A DNA stretch of 64,000 bases from Frederiksenia canicola (lineage in GTDB: Bacteria; Pseudomonadota; Gammaproteobacteria; Enterobacterales; Pasteurellaceae). A program made the position numbers and the translations under genes. Under the pieces are notes generated by a model, which saw nothing but the letters and a program-made list of their open reading frames with translations, was not told the origin of the DNA and did not search any database. Location of the stretch: positions 1,922,740-1,986,739 of the forward strand of contig NZ_CP015029.1 of the NCBI RefSeq assembly GCF_011455495.1. The letters are read 5' to 3'. Of the stretch, positions 19,124 to 29,043 are shown piece after piece. Position 1 is the stretch's first letter. Every line of letters begins with the position of its first letter.

Positions 19124-20578
19124 ATGTCTGAAATTCAAACACTTACACCAAATCTATTATGGAAATGGTTTGATCAAATTTGTGCTATTCCACATCCGTC
19201 TTACTTTGAAGAAGAAATTGCCAATTTCATCGTGAATTGGGCGAAAGAGAAACAATTCTTCGTGGAACGAGATGAGGCGGGCAATATTTTAATTCGCAAA
19301 ACAGCAACCAAAGGGATGGAAAATCGCCAAACTATCGCTATTCAAGCCCACTTAGATATGGTGCCGCAAGCGAACGAAGGCACACAGCACGATTTCAAAA
19401 AAGATTCAATTCGACCGTACATTGATGGCGACTGGGTAAAAGCCAAAGGTACAACGCTTGGAGCGGATAACGGCATCGGCTTGGCTTCTTGCTTAGCGGT
19501 GCTGGATGCGGACGACATCGCTCACCCAGAAATTGAAGCCTTACTCACTATGACTGAAGAAGCGGGAATGGAAGGAGCGATTGGCTTGAGAGCAAACTGG
19601 CTGAAGTCAAACATGATGATCAACACCGATACCGAAGAAAACGGCGAAATTTATATCGGCTGTGCAGGCGGTGAAGATGCTGAATTGACGTTGCCGTTGC
19701 AATATCAAGCTAATCCGTTTGATACCGCATTAAAAATCAACTTAAAAGGCTTACACGGTGGGCATTCAGGCTGCGATATTCACACCACTCGTGCGAATGC
19801 GATCAAATTACTCGCTCGTACGTTGTCGGAATTAAAAGCTGCGGTGCCATTCCAATTAGCTGAAATTCGTGGTGGCTCAGTTCGCAATGCCATCCCACGC
19901 GAAGCCGTGGCTGTGTTGGCATTTTCTGCAAAAGATCAGGCGAAACTGACCGCTTGTTTAGCGACTTTTGAGCAAGAACTCAAAGCTGAACTCGCACTTG
20001 CCGAGCCGAATTTAACCTTTATCGTAGAAACGGCTGAAATCCCTGCTGAAGTGTTCGATAAAACCAGCAGCGATAAAACGATTCAGCTACTCAATGTGTT
20101 ACCAAATGGTGTAATCCGCAACAGTGATGCCGTGAAAAATGTGGTGGAAACGTCATTAAGTATCGGGATTTTACGCACAGAAAATGGCGTGTTAAAAGCG
20201 AAAATTTTAGTTCGTTCGTTGATTGAAAACGGCAAAGCAGACGTTCGCAGCCGTTTATCCTCTCTGGCAGAATTAACGGGGGCAACTGTTGCTTTCTCGG
20301 GCAGCTATCCTGGTTGGGAACCCGATCCAAATTCGCAGATCACCGCATTAACCAAAACGATCTACGATGAAATCTTAGGCTACGAAGCGAAAATCCAAGT
20401 GATTCACGCAGGCTTAGAATGTGGTTTGATCAAAAAAGTGTATCCAAAAATGGATTTAGTTTCTATTGGTCCAACCATCCGCAATGCCCACTCACCTGAC
20501 GAAAAAGTGCATATTCCTGCAGTGCAAATTTACTGGGAATTGCTCACGAAATTATTAGCACAAGCACCGAATAAATAA
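19124..20578 (+). CDS. pepD: Aminoacyl-histidine dipeptidase (peptidase D)
   Basis: Cytosolic M20C metallopeptidase that cleaves Xaa-His and other dipeptides. The ATG at 19124 follows AGGAG, giving 484 residues ([20 protein letters not shown]). Metal-site blocks are visible: QAHLDMV near 78, LGADNGIG near 117, TEEAGMEG near 148, and HAGLECG near 430. An uptake signal in the coding sequence produces the peptide KLTACL near residue 285. Confidence 0.94.
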   Translation: MSEIQTLTPNLLWKWFDQICAIPHPSYFEEEIANFIVNWAKEKQFFVERDEAGNILIRKTATKGMENRQTIAIQAHLDMVPQANEGTQHDFKKDSIRPYIDGDWVKAKGTTLGADNGIGLASCLAVLDADDIAHPEIEALLTMTEEAGMEGAIGLRANWLKSNMMINTDTEENGEIYIGCAGGEDAELTLPLQYQANPFDTALKINLKGLHGGHSGCDIHTTRANAIKLLARTLSELKAAVPFQLAEIRGGSVRNAIPREAVAVLAFSAKDQAKLTACLATFEQELKAELALAEPNLTFIVETAEIPAEVFDKTSSDKTIQLLNVLPNGVIRNSDAVKNVVETSLSIGILRTENGVLKAKILVRSLIENGKADVRSRLSSLAELTGATVAFSGSYPGWEPDPNSQITALTKTIYDEILGYEAKIQVIHAGLECGLIKKVYPKMDLVSIGPTIRNAHSPDEKVHIPAVQIYWELLTKLLAQAPNK

Positions 20579-20582
20579 CCAT

Positions 20583-20621
20583 AAAAAATGGTTGCTAGCT
20601 TAACATTAGCAACCATTTTTT
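20583..20621. terminator. Bidirectional terminator between pepD and rseA
   Basis: AAAAAATGGTTGCTA (20583-20597), 9-base loop, TAGCAACCATTTTTT (20607-20621); A-run and T-run on either side serve both convergent genes. Confidence 0.92.
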
Positions 20622-20638
20622 CTTTTATCTCTTCAACA

Positions 20639-21247
20639 TTATTTTTCAGTTTGAGAAGGTAGATTCTCTTTTACTGAAGATATTTGCGATTTTTCTTTTT
20701 CTGTTTCACTCAACACAACTGCTCCCACATTCGTACGGCGTTGCAACTCGTGATTTTGTAACAACGCATTAATACGACGTTGTTGATATTCAAGCTGTTC
20801 TGCCGTCGGCTGTTCTTTGGCAGGTGCATTGTAGCTCACTTGTTGTACTGAATTGCTAAATGGCAACGTTTGCAGCACAGGCTGTTCGACTTGAGCCACT
20901 TCATTATTGCTGTTCACGATATTCACACCGAGCACTGCAACTAAGCAGACTGATGCCGCAATTCCTGCTTGCATAATTGGTGTGCTCCAACGTTTAAGTT
21001 TAAGCAATAAGCCTTTTTTCTCTACTGTTGGTTGAGCGGCTTCAATGACTTCATCTTCTAGTAATGCGGCCATTTTCGCTGAAAAATCAGCACCTAAAAT
21101 TTGCTCTTCGCCACGCATTACACTGCGAATAGTGTGATAACTCGCCCATTTTTGTTGTAACTCGCTGCTTGTACACACTGTCTCGGTAAACTCCCCGTTG
21201 ACATTGTGTCCGTCCATATAGGCGGAAAGCGTTTCTCTATTTTGCAT
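20639..21247 (-). CDS. rseA: Anti-sigma-E factor RseA
   Basis: Inner-membrane anti-sigma factor that holds RpoE until envelope stress triggers its proteolysis. 202 residues: N-terminal cytoplasmic sigma-binding domain (MQNRETLSAYMDGHNVNGEF, WASYHTIRSVMRGE), one transmembrane segment (AGIAASVCLVAVLGVNIV, about 115-132), then a periplasmic tail rich in Gln and Glu. It follows rpoE by 33 bases. No rseB or rseC comes after it; a terminator and the convergent pepD lie there instead. Confidence 0.9.
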   Translation of the reverse strand: MQNRETLSAYMDGHNVNGEFTETVCTSSELQQKWASYHTIRSVMRGEEQILGADFSAKMAALLEDEVIEAAQPTVEKKGLLLKLKRWSTPIMQAGIAASVCLVAVLGVNIVNSNNEVAQVEQPVLQTLPFSNSVQQVSYNAPAKEQPTAEQLEYQQRRINALLQNHELQRRTNVGAVVLSETEKEKSQISSVKENLPSQTEK

Positions 21248-21280
21248 AGAATGCTCCAGTTGATAATTCTGAGTGTTGGT

Positions 21281-21859
21281 TTAATTCTGTTGCATCAGCG
21301 GATTGACTTTCGCATCAATCGCTTCCCTTGCCCTAAAAATCCGAGAACGAACTGTTCCCACAGGGCATTGCATCACTTCGGCAATTTCTTCGTAACTTAG
21401 CCCTTCAAGCTCTCGCAACGTGATGGCGGTTTTGAGTTCATCAGGTAAATTTTCAATCGTATCAAAGACAATTCGTTTTAATTCGTCTGAAAGCACTAAA
21501 TTCTCTGGGGTATCAGCTTCACGCAAATGCACACCACTGTCGTAACTCTCGGCATCTTCCGCCAAAATATCTTCTTTTGGTGGGCGTCTGCCTAACGCCG
21601 TTAAATGATTTTTAGCTGTATTGACGGCAATGCGATAAAGCCAAGTATAAAAAGCACTTTCGCCGCGAAAAGACTCAAGGGAACGATAGGCTTTAATAAA
21701 AGATTCTTGCACAATATCTGGAATATCATCTCGTGCAACATAGCGTGTCAGCAATCCTGCGACTCTATTTTGATAACGGACGACGAGTAAATTAAATGCT
21801 TTTTTATCACCTTGTTGTGCACGTTCAACCAATGCCTGATCGGTTATCTGTTCACTCAT
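21281..21859 (-). CDS. rpoE: RNA polymerase sigma-E factor
   Basis: ECF sigma factor for extracytoplasmic stress. 192 residues, matching E. coli RpoE over its length: region 2 with NLLVVRYQNRVAGLL and DIVQESFIKAYRSLESFRG (about 25-75), region 4 with LKTAITLRELEGLSYEEIAEVM (split motif, about 140-165) and VGTVRSRIFRAREAI. It is the first gene of an rpoE-rseA unit. A matching sigma-E promoter lies about 65-90 bases upstream. Confidence 0.96.
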   Translation of the reverse strand: MSEQITDQALVERAQQGDKKAFNLLVVRYQNRVAGLLTRYVARDDIPDIVQESFIKAYRSLESFRGESAFYTWLYRIAVNTAKNHLTALGRRPPKEDILAEDAESYDSGVHLREADTPENLVLSDELKRIVFDTIENLPDELKTAITLRELEGLSYEEIAEVMQCPVGTVRSRIFRAREAIDAKVNPLMQQN

Positions 21860-21922
21860 CTATTTGCGTTCTCCTAACTTCTACGCTCTGCTCTCTTTCT
21901 TAATTTCTCAATGCACGCTCGG

Positions 21923-21949
21923 TTAGTGCCTTAAAATAAGGAAAAGTTC
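21923..21949 (-). promoter_or_regulatory. Candidate autoregulatory sigma-E promoter of rpoE
   Basis: On the minus strand, GAACTT (21949-21944), 16 bases, then ACTAA (21927-21923). This fits the sigma-E pattern GAACTT-N16-TCTGA/TCTAA at three of five -10 positions with correct spacing, and lies upstream of rpoE. Confidence 0.5.
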
Positions 21950-22028
21950 AGAAAACTCACTCAATTGATTAAATTTTGTTCTTTTTTTTGCAAACACCTA
22001 CTCTCGTCTCTTTAGGGGAAAGCGTGAT

Positions 22029-23534
22029 TTACTTACGACGAGCAATCCCCACAAGCAAAATCAATCCACAAATGGCATACCACAGCCAACGCCCGAATTG
22101 TGCGTAAGGAGTTTCGCCTTTGGTACTTTGGAGACTTTGGGTTAAGGTGTTAGCTTCAAATTGTGGTAATAAAGCGGTGACTGTTCCGTCGAAATTGACA
22201 AATGCAGTGACGCCTGTATTAGTGGCTCGCACTAGCGGCTTGCCGAGTTCCAAAGCCCGCATTCTTGCCATTTGGAAATGCTGCCAAGGACCACTACTCT
22301 CACCAAACCATGCATCGTTGGTAATAGTCAATAAATAATCAGCTTGCTGTGCTTGCTGATTTTGTTGCAGTTGATGTCCGAAAATGATTTCGTAGCAGAT
22401 CGCTAAATTAAATTTTTGGTTGCCCGCCAACAATGAAGGCTGCACAAATTCCCCTTGCGACAAGTTGATCGGTAGGATAAATACCTCCCGCATCCAATCC
22501 AGCAAATTGCCAAACGGCACATATTCCCCAAACGGCACAAGATGATGTTTATTATAACGAGGCGATTGGTGAATAGCATAAGGCACTGATCCGCCTAGCA
22601 TTACCGCACTGTTATATACCCCATTTGAGTTGCGGTAGAGCGTGCCGATAATAATTTCACTACCATTCTTACGCCCGAGTTGGTCTAGCTGCTGCAAAAT
22701 CGGTTCGATCTGTTCTTCTGTCGCAGGAAGAGCAGATTCAGGCAAAATCACCACATCGCTCTCACCGATCACTTGGTTGATCAAACGTCCGTAGGTTCGC
22801 AAGGTGTCTTCAAAATGAGCAGGGTTCCACTTCATTTTCTGTTCAATATTGCCTTGCACCAAGCTGATTTTTATCGCTGGTTTGCCGTGATCGATTTCGA
22901 CCCAATTTGCTAGTTTTGTAGTAAAACTGACTGCAAGCACCGCAATCAAGCCGATACAAGCGGTCAGTTTGTGCGAATTTTTTGCAAGTTGTACCACATA
23001 ACCGCTAACGATCATCACAAAAGCCGTCAAGCCTTCCACACCAAAGAGAGTCGCTATATTGGCAAAAGGCGTATCGATTTGTGAATAGCCAAATTGTAAC
23101 CACGGAAAGCCCGTAAACACCACTCCCCGCAAATATTCGGTGACAGTGAACACGGCTGCCAATAGCCAAGGATGCTGCCAATGAAAACGCTGTACCACAA
23201 AAGTGAACAGCAGCGGATATAACGCCAAATACGCCGCCAACAGCAATACTGCCAAATAACTAACGATTTCAGGCACACCACCGAATTGGATCATACTGAC
23301 GTGAACCCAATTAACGCCAACAGCAAAATAGCTCACGCCCCATAAAAATGTGCCGAGTAACGCGGTGCGTTTTGAATTGCAAGTCGCCAGCCAAATCAGA
23401 CCGCTTGCAGAAAGAAAGGCAATCCACCAATAATCAAACGGGGAATAGGCAAAGATGCCAATTCCCCCTGAAACTAAGGCAACCGCATAGGCAAGCCAAG
23501 CGGTCGGTTTTTGCTGATTTTTTGCAACTGTCAT
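22029..23534 (-). CDS. lnt: Apolipoprotein N-acyltransferase
   Basis: Inner-membrane enzyme that N-acylates the Cys of lipoproteins, the last maturation step before Lol export. 501 residues: about six to seven N-terminal membrane segments, then a periplasmic nitrilase-like domain with the catalytic Glu in [11 protein letters not shown] (about 265) and Cys in [11 protein letters not shown] (about 385), and a C-terminal membrane segment. It overlaps corC by 4 bases (ATGA type), as in the E. coli ybeX-lnt unit. Substrates here include LptE and the efflux and other lipoproteins in this window. Confidence 0.95.
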   Translation of the reverse strand: MTVAKNQQKPTAWLAYAVALVSGGIGIFAYSPFDYWWIAFLSASGLIWLATCNSKRTALLGTFLWGVSYFAVGVNWVHVSMIQFGGVPEIVSYLAVLLLAAYLALYPLLFTFVVQRFHWQHPWLLAAVFTVTEYLRGVVFTGFPWLQFGYSQIDTPFANIATLFGVEGLTAFVMIVSGYVVQLAKNSHKLTACIGLIAVLAVSFTTKLANWVEIDHGKPAIKISLVQGNIEQKMKWNPAHFEDTLRTYGRLINQVIGESDVVILPESALPATEEQIEPILQQLDQLGRKNGSEIIIGTLYRNSNGVYNSAVMLGGSVPYAIHQSPRYNKHHLVPFGEYVPFGNLLDWMREVFILPINLSQGEFVQPSLLAGNQKFNLAICYEIIFGHQLQQNQQAQQADYLLTITNDAWFGESSGPWQHFQMARMRALELGKPLVRATNTGVTAFVNFDGTVTALLPQFEANTLTQSLQSTKGETPYAQFGRWLWYAICGLILLVGIARRK

Positions 23535-24430
23535 TCGTTGCTCTCTTTGCTATTCATCAATTCGAGCTGCTCATCGCTCACCGTCACTCGCAACTGAATT
23601 AAGCGACGGCTGTCGGCAGACGTGACTTTAAAGACCATTCCCCCCAACTCAATTTCTTCTCCCCGCTTTGGCAAATGTCCGAACGCTTGCATCACCAAAC
23701 CACCCACGGTATCGACTTCTTCATCATCAAAATCAATGGCAAATTGCTGGTTGAAACGTTCAATATCGGTTAATGCCAACACGGCATAAGAGTGTTGCGA
23801 AAGTTGGCGAATCGGCTCAATTTCCGCTTCGTCAAACTCATCTTCAATATCACCAACGATTTGTTCCAAAATATCTTCAATCGTCACCAAACCCGAGACT
23901 GCCCCAAATTCATCGACAACCACGGCCATATGAAAACGTTCGGAACGGAACTCTTTGAGCATTCTATCCACCCGTTTGCTTTCTGGCACAATCACCGCAG
24001 GACGCAAGATTTCTGCCATTTCAAAAGGTTGTGAGTCAGAACGCAGGTATTTCAGCAGATCTTTCGCCAGCAAAATGCCTTCAATCGTATCTTTACCATC
24101 ACGAATCACGGGGAAACGGGAGTGGGCCGAGTCGATGATGATATCCACGCAGGCATCAAGAGGTTGGTCAGCATCAATAAACACAATTTGCGGGCGGGGG
24201 ATCATAATGTCTCGTACTCGCAATTCGGAGATTTCCATCACCCCTTCGATCATCTCTTTAGTATCGCTGTCGATCAGCTCATTTTCGGCAGAGTCCCGAA
24301 TTACCTCGACCAAATCTTCCCGATTTTTCGGCTCTTGTTGAAACAAGCCACCGAACAAAGATTTTAAAAACGATTTTTTTTCTGGCGTATTTTTATCAGA
24401 CAAATTTACGCTCTGCGAATCATCACTCAT
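23531..24430 (-). CDS. corC: CorC/YbeX CBS-domain protein
   Basis: Cytosolic CNNM/CorC-family protein linked to magnesium and cobalt efflux or tolerance. The ATG at 24430 (MSDDSQSVN, 299 residues) is preferred over the TTG at 24445. Two CBS domains ([19 protein letters not shown] near 75 and [18 protein letters not shown] near 140) are followed by a CorC_HlyC transporter-associated domain at the C-terminus. No membrane domain, as in E. coli CorC. Coupled to lnt by a 4-base overlap. Confidence 0.92.
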   Translation of the reverse strand: MSDDSQSVNLSDKNTPEKKSFLKSLFGGLFQQEPKNREDLVEVIRDSAENELIDSDTKEMIEGVMEISELRVRDIMIPRPQIVFIDADQPLDACVDIIIDSAHSRFPVIRDGKDTIEGILLAKDLLKYLRSDSQPFEMAEILRPAVIVPESKRVDRMLKEFRSERFHMAVVVDEFGAVSGLVTIEDILEQIVGDIEDEFDEAEIEPIRQLSQHSYAVLALTDIERFNQQFAIDFDDEEVDTVGGLVMQAFGHLPKRGEEIELGGMVFKVTSADSRRLIQLRVTVSDEQLELMNSKESNE

Positions 24431-24571
24431 AGGTTTCTCTTTCAAAATAAAAACTTGTGAAAACTATCACAAAATAGACAAAAAATCGACATGAGAACGC
24501 ATTCGTTGCTTTCTATTTACAAAAATTTAGCATAGGATATGCACAATTTTTTTCCATTCAGGAGTGAATTT

Positions 24572-25213
24572 ATGAAATTAGCACAACTCGCCTTAACAGT
24601 TGCCGCATTAGCTGTCACAGGCTCAGCCGTTGCTGGCACGGTTACTGGTTCGTCAAACGTGAATTTTTTAGCGTTCGACGGCCATAAACTTAAGAAAAAA
24701 AGCACCATTCAAATTAACGACAACAATCCACACCAAGTCGTTGTTGAAGTGTCGAGCATTTACCAATCTGGCTCTGACAGCAATTTCTTTGAATCTTCTC
24801 CAATTGTTATCACTTTCAACGGCAGTCAAGAAGATATTCAAGTGATTGCTCCAAACTTACGTAGCTCATTTGATGTGGAGAAGTTTAAAGAAAATCCAAC
24901 CTTTACGATTAAAACCGCATCAGGCAAACAGTTAGACTACAAAAAAGATTATTTAAAAGGCGAAGGCTTTATGCCAAATGCGAATATTGAAGGCAACCTA
25001 GCTACCTACAATGCTGGTGAAGGTGTTGCGGCAGTGAAAAGTTTTGCCGTTATGCCAATGGCAGCCATGATGCCAGTAGCCGCAGGAAAAGCCGCAAAAG
25101 GCAAAGTGATGGTACAGGGCGAAAACATCGCTGAACAACAGTTACAATATTGGTTCCAGCAAGCGGACAAAGAAACCCAAAAACGTTTCTTAGATTGGGC
25201 GAAAAAACACTAA
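24572..25213 (+). CDS. UPF0319 (DUF2057) secreted protein, YccT-like
   Basis: 213-residue periplasmic protein of unknown activity, UPF0319/DUF2057 family (E. coli YccT, reported to influence curli). CAGGAG lies 8 bases before the ATG. The signal peptide (MKLAQLALTVAALAVTGSAVAG) is cut near AVA-GTV. Family features are the start NVNFLAFDGHKL, the KGEGFMPNANIE region, and the end of Gln/Trp/Lys-rich helices (YWFQQADKETQKRFLDWAKK). An inverted uptake-signal pair follows as a probable terminator. Confidence 0.85.
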   Translation: MKLAQLALTVAALAVTGSAVAGTVTGSSNVNFLAFDGHKLKKKSTIQINDNNPHQVVVEVSSIYQSGSDSNFFESSPIVITFNGSQEDIQVIAPNLRSSFDVEKFKENPTFTIKTASGKQLDYKKDYLKGEGFMPNANIEGNLATYNAGEGVAAVKSFAVMPMAAMMPVAAGKAAKGKVMVQGENIAEQQLQYWFQQADKETQKRFLDWAKKH

Positions 25214-25225
25214 ATGATGTCGCTA

Positions 25226-25269
25226 CAAGCGGTTAGATCAGCAAAAAGTTTTGCAAAGCTAACCGCTTG
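25226..25269. terminator. Terminator made of an inverted uptake-signal pair
   Basis: CAAGCGGTTAG (25226-25236) and CTAACCGCTTG (25259-25269) form a perfect 11-bp stem around a loop with TTTTGCAAA, followed by CTTTATTT. It lies between the convergent UPF0319 and sirtuin genes. Confidence 0.7.
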
Positions 25270-25271
25270 CT

Positions 25272-25991
25272 TTATTTCTCAATGTTCTTAAGCAATTCAT
25301 CGACAAACTCTGGCACGATGTCACTCGCTTTACCGTATTTTGCCTGTTTAAAGTGGGAACGGACTTTGCTCGGCTCTAAATTCAACTCGATCGTTTCTGC
25401 TTCAACTGGTACTTCTTGCACAAATCCAGCGGCTGGATAAACATTGCCCGATGTACCAATCGCAATAAAAAAGTCACAATCATTAAGCATGGCATAAATT
25501 CGTTCCATTTCAAGGGGCATTTCACCGAACCACACAATATGCGGACGCAACTTTCTCGGCGTAGTGCAACATTCACATTGGTCCTTTTCCGTCACGTCTT
25601 TTTGCCAATCATAAATGTTACCTGAATGAGTGCACCGTACTTTGAGCAGCTCACCGTGCATGTGTATGAGATTTCTCGATCCTGCACGTTCGTGCAAGTT
25701 ATCCACATTTTGGGTGATTAAAAGCAAATTTTCACCTAACTTTTCTTCCAATTGTGCCAACGCAAAATGAGCCGCATTTGGCTGAATATCAGGATCAAAT
25801 AGTTTTCGACGGCGTTCATTGTAAAACCGCTGAACGAGCTCAGGATTACGCCAAAAACCTTCGGGCGTGGCAACATCATCAATACGATGATTTTCCCACA
25901 AACCATCGCTGGCTCGGAACGTTTGAATGCCAGACTCAGCAGAAATGCCTGCCCCGGTTAAAATCACGACTTTAGGCCTTGATCGACTCAC
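25272..25991 (-). CDS. cobB: NAD-dependent protein deacylase (sirtuin, CobB-like, class III)
   Basis: Removes acyl groups from lysine using NAD+. The GTG at 25991 has AAGGAG 6 bases upstream and gives 239 residues ([20 protein letters not shown]). Conserved blocks: [26 protein letters not shown], catalytic His in [10 protein letters not shown], four Zn-site Cys (one in VRC, three in CECC, of which two pair), and [13 protein letters not shown]. The FYNERR segment near residue 60 corresponds to the Tyr/Arg pair that lets SIRT5-like enzymes take succinyl- or malonyl-lysine. Shorter than E. coli CobB's long form. Confidence 0.9.
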   Translation of the reverse strand: MSRSRPKVVILTGAGISAESGIQTFRASDGLWENHRIDDVATPEGFWRNPELVQRFYNERRRKLFDPDIQPNAAHFALAQLEEKLGENLLLITQNVDNLHERAGSRNLIHMHGELLKVRCTHSGNIYDWQKDVTEKDQCECCTTPRKLRPHIVWFGEMPLEMERIYAMLNDCDFFIAIGTSGNVYPAAGFVQEVPVEAETIELNLEPSKVRSHFKQAKYGKASDIVPEFVDELLKNIEK

Positions 25992-26035
25992 CGTTTTTTC
26001 TCCTTCCACGAAATTTTAATGCAGATTATAGCAAT

Positions 26036-26093
26036 GCAAGCGGTCAGTTCCTGATAAAAATTTGCAAATTTCTCCTGAAATCTCACCGCTTGT
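26036..26093. repeat. Inverted uptake-signal pair before prfB
   Basis: GCAAGCGGTCAGTTCCTG and ...CTCACCGCTTGT flank one AAATTTGCAAATTT palindrome in the gap between the divergent sirtuin and prfB genes. Confidence 0.75.
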
Positions 26094-26152
26094 TCCCACT
26101 TTTTCCCCCTTGGGCTATAATTGCCCGCTTTTAAAAATCTGAGGACACAAAT

Positions 26153-27251
26153 ATGTTTGAATTAAATCCAATTAAAACACAACTGGCGGATATGGCACAG
26201 CGTACTGCAATGTTACGGGGGTATCTTTGACTTTGATCTGAAAGTTGAGCGACTAGAAGAAGTCAATGCCGAATTAGAACAGCCCGATGTGTGGAACGAT
26301 CCTGAAAAAGCCCAAGCCTTAGGTAAAGAGCGGGTAACACTTGAAAGCGTGGTGAATACGATCAATGCCCTTGAACAAGGAATCGAAGATGTGGAGGGGT
26401 TGATCGAACTCGCAGTCGAAGCGGAAGATCAAGACACGTTTAACGAGGCTCAACAAGAAGCGGATCAATTACAAGAAAAATTAGCATTGCTTGAGTTCCG
26501 CCGTATGTTTAGCGGCCCACACGATGCGGCAGATTGTTATGTCGATTTGCAAGCAGGCTCAGGCGGTACAGAAGCACAAGACTGGACAGAAATGTTGCTA
26601 CGAATGTATTTGCGTTGGGCAGAAAGTAAAGGCTTTAAAACAGAATTGATGGAAGTCTCAGATGGCGATGTGGCAGGGATTAAGTCAGCGACTATTCGTA
26701 TTTCGGGCGAATATGCGTTCGGCTGGTTACGCACCGAAACAGGCATTCACCGCTTAGTTCGCAAAAGCCCATTTGACTCGAATAACCGCCGTCATACGTC
26801 GTTTAGTGCCGCGTTCGTTTATCCTGAAGTCGATGATGATTTTGAGATTGAGATCAACCCAGCCGATCTTCGCATTGATGTGTATCGTGCTTCAGGAGCG
26901 GGCGGTCAGCACGTCAATAAAACTGAATCGGCGGTGCGTATCACTCATATGCCATCAGGTATTGTCGTGCAATGCCAAAACGGCCGTTCGCAGCATCAAA
27001 ATAAAGACCAAGCGATGAAACAGCTCAAAGCGAAGCTGTATGAAATGGAAATGATGAAAAAGAACGCTGAAAAACAAGCGATGGAAGAGAGCAAATCCGA
27101 TATCGGTTGGGGGAGCCAAATTCGTTCTTATGTGTTGGACGATTCTCGTATTAAAGATCTCCGCACGGGCGTAGAAAACCGCAACACGCAAGCGGTATTA
27201 GACGGCGATCTAGATCGTTTTATTGAAGCTAGTCTCAAAGCAGGACTATAA
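26153..27251 (+). CDS. prfB: Peptide chain release factor 2, with programmed +1 frameshift
   Basis: RF2 ends translation at UGA and UAA. The ATG at 26153 follows GAGGA. The first frame runs 25 codons to CTT TGA (26225-26230) with a Shine-Dalgarno-like GGGGG just upstream; reading then shifts +1 to GAC (26229) and continues to TAA at 27249-27251. This is the classical RF2 autoregulatory site, with UGA at codon 26 as in E. coli. The full product is 365 residues, with the GGQ motif in [14 protein letters not shown] near 250 and the SPF anticodon-like tripeptide in [14 protein letters not shown] near 205. Not a broken gene. No lysS follows. Confidence 0.95.
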
Positions 27252-27260
27252 AAATCACAG

Positions 27261-27288
27261 GTGGGCGGAACTTCCGCCTACTTTTTTT
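27261..27288 (+). terminator. prfB terminator
   Basis: GTGGGCGG (27261-27268), loop AACTT, CCGCCTAC (27274-27281), then seven T. One G-T pair in the stem. Confidence 0.85.
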
Positions 27289-27337
27289 GCCTGACAAGCG
27301 GTCAGTTTCTCACAATGTTTTACGATTCGGATAGCTC

Positions 27338-27976
27338 ATGAAAAAATCTCTGCTTACTCTACTCCTCTCGCTGTTTTCTACCACGCTGCTCGCCCATCCG
27401 CACGCCTTTTTGGATATGCGAAACAAGGTCTTAATTCAAAATGCGCAGCTACAAGGCTTTGAAATGACCTGGATTTTGGATGAAATCACCTCATCGGAAT
27501 TGATTTACGAAATTCAATCAAGCAAAAATCGCAAAGCCGCTGAAACCAAAATTACCGAAGAACTGAATCAATCCGCGGTAGATAATCACTATTTCAGCGA
27601 GTTATATGATGAACAAAATACCCCTATTAAATTCAAATCCAAACCGACTCAACCTTCGATTGCAATTAAAGACAATCGGCTTTTCTACCATTTCACGCTC
27701 TCGCTTGCTCAACCTCAAGCAGTCAAAGGCAAATCGTTTCGCTTATTCAGCTTTGAGCCAAGTTACTATCTCTATATAGGTTATGAAAAATACAGCGACT
27801 TAACGAGTAGCGAGCAGAATCTCTGCCAGGTTTCATTGGAAGAACCTAAAGTGAATCAACAACTTAGACTCTATGCTTCAAGTTTGGATAAAACAGAATC
27901 GCCTGATATGCCATCAGAGAATAGTTTATCGCTCGGGGCACAATTTGCACAAAAGGTGAAAATTGAATGTCAGTAA
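27338..27976 (+). CDS. DUF1007 periplasmic protein of a NicO metal-transport pair
   Basis: 212 residues with a signal peptide (MKKSLLTLLLSLFSTTLLA) directly followed by HPHAFLDMRNKV, the typical DUF1007 start whose two His may bind metal. Family members sit next to NicO transporters and are thought to be periplasmic partners for nickel or cobalt. Its last 10 bases overlap the start of the NicO gene, showing translational coupling. Biochemical role is unproven. Confidence 0.82.
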   Translation: MKKSLLTLLLSLFSTTLLAHPHAFLDMRNKVLIQNAQLQGFEMTWILDEITSSELIYEIQSSKNRKAAETKITEELNQSAVDNHYFSELYDEQNTPIKFKSKPTQPSIAIKDNRLFYHFTLSLAQPQAVKGKSFRLFSFEPSYYLYIGYEKYSDLTSSEQNLCQVSLEEPKVNQQLRLYASSLDKTESPDMPSENSLSLGAQFAQKVKIECQ

Positions 27977-28947
27977 AACAAAAATATGCGATTGGCATAG
28001 CCGCTGCTTTTGGGCTGCTTTTTGCACTTTATCAACTCTACCCATTGATTTTATTTCACGTGTTGGAATGGCAGAAAAGTTTTAACAGCCAACTTTCCAC
28101 CGCCCTTCGCACGATTCACGACAATCCACAACAAGCGGGAGCAAGCCTGCTTTTGATCAGCTTTTTGTATGGTATATTTCATGCGGTCGGCCCTGGCCAT
28201 GGCAAATTTATTTTGACCAGTTACCTTTCTCTCGAACAAACTAAACTGCCACAAACCCTGAAAATCACGTGGCTGTCTGCGATTGTACAAGGTTTGGTCG
28301 CGGTAGGATTAGTAACGCTACTCGTGGTTGGGCTTACCCTTTCCCGCCACTATTTCAATCTCACACTAAAATGGGTGGAACGTGGCAGTTTTGCCGTGAT
28401 CATCGCCTTTGGGGCATATTGGATCTGGCAAGCGGTCAAAAGCCATTTGCAAAAAAAAGTGAGAAAACGACCGCTTGCGATCCGCCAAATTCGCCCGATT
28501 TCTGCGATGTCGCCAGTAACAAACGGGCATACTCACACCGAACATTGCAGCTGCGGACACAAACATTTGCCGAGTTCGCAAGAAATGGCACAGATCCACG
28601 ATTGGAAATCAAGGTGGGCAGTGATATTCAGTATCGGGCTACGCCCTTGCACAGGGGCAATTTTAGTGTTGTTTTTATCTTATACTCTCGATCTCTATCT
28701 CTGGGGCGTGGCATCCGCGTTGATGATGGCGATCGGCACAGGGCTAACGCTCAGCCTGTTTGCTTGTTTGGTGATGTTCGCCCGCAACAAAGCTGTGCAA
28801 GCCAGCCGTTGGTATCTTTCTATTCAAACCAGCCAGCAACTTGTGTTGATCCTCAAATTTCTGTTAGGCGTGGCACTCATAAGTGTGGGTGTTATTCTGT
28901 TACACAGCAGTTTCATTGAAATCAGCAATGTTTTTTTGCGACGTTAG
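27967..28947 (+). CDS. NicO-family nickel/cobalt transporter (RcnA-like)
   Basis: 326-residue membrane protein with about seven hydrophobic segments. The NicO signature FHAVGPGHGKF (about 73-83) and the second motif SIGLRPCTGAILV (about 220-232) are clear. Between membrane segments lies a His/Cys-rich cytoplasmic loop (NGHTHTEHCSCGHKH, about 185-199), as in RcnA. It may export nickel/cobalt or import it together with the DUF1007 partner; direction is not decided by sequence. An uptake signal lies inside the coding region (28430-28470). Confidence 0.87.
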   Translation: MSVKQKYAIGIAAAFGLLFALYQLYPLILFHVLEWQKSFNSQLSTALRTIHDNPQQAGASLLLISFLYGIFHAVGPGHGKFILTSYLSLEQTKLPQTLKITWLSAIVQGLVAVGLVTLLVVGLTLSRHYFNLTLKWVERGSFAVIIAFGAYWIWQAVKSHLQKKVRKRPLAIRQIRPISAMSPVTNGHTHTEHCSCGHKHLPSSQEMAQIHDWKSRWAVIFSIGLRPCTGAILVLFLSYTLDLYLWGVASALMMAIGTGLTLSLFACLVMFARNKAVQASRWYLSIQTSQQLVLILKFLLGVALISVGVILLHSSFIEISNVFLRR

Positions 28948-29043
28948 TATTACTTTTTTTATAAAAAATCTTAAAAACCGTTTTCAAATTTATGAAAGCG
29001 TTTAGAATGCCAATTTCATTACAAATACATGAGGTCTTAATTT

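Noticed and set aside
26153-26230. prfB as a pseudogene with an early stop
   Set aside because: The stop is the known RF2 frameshift site, with all signals intact.
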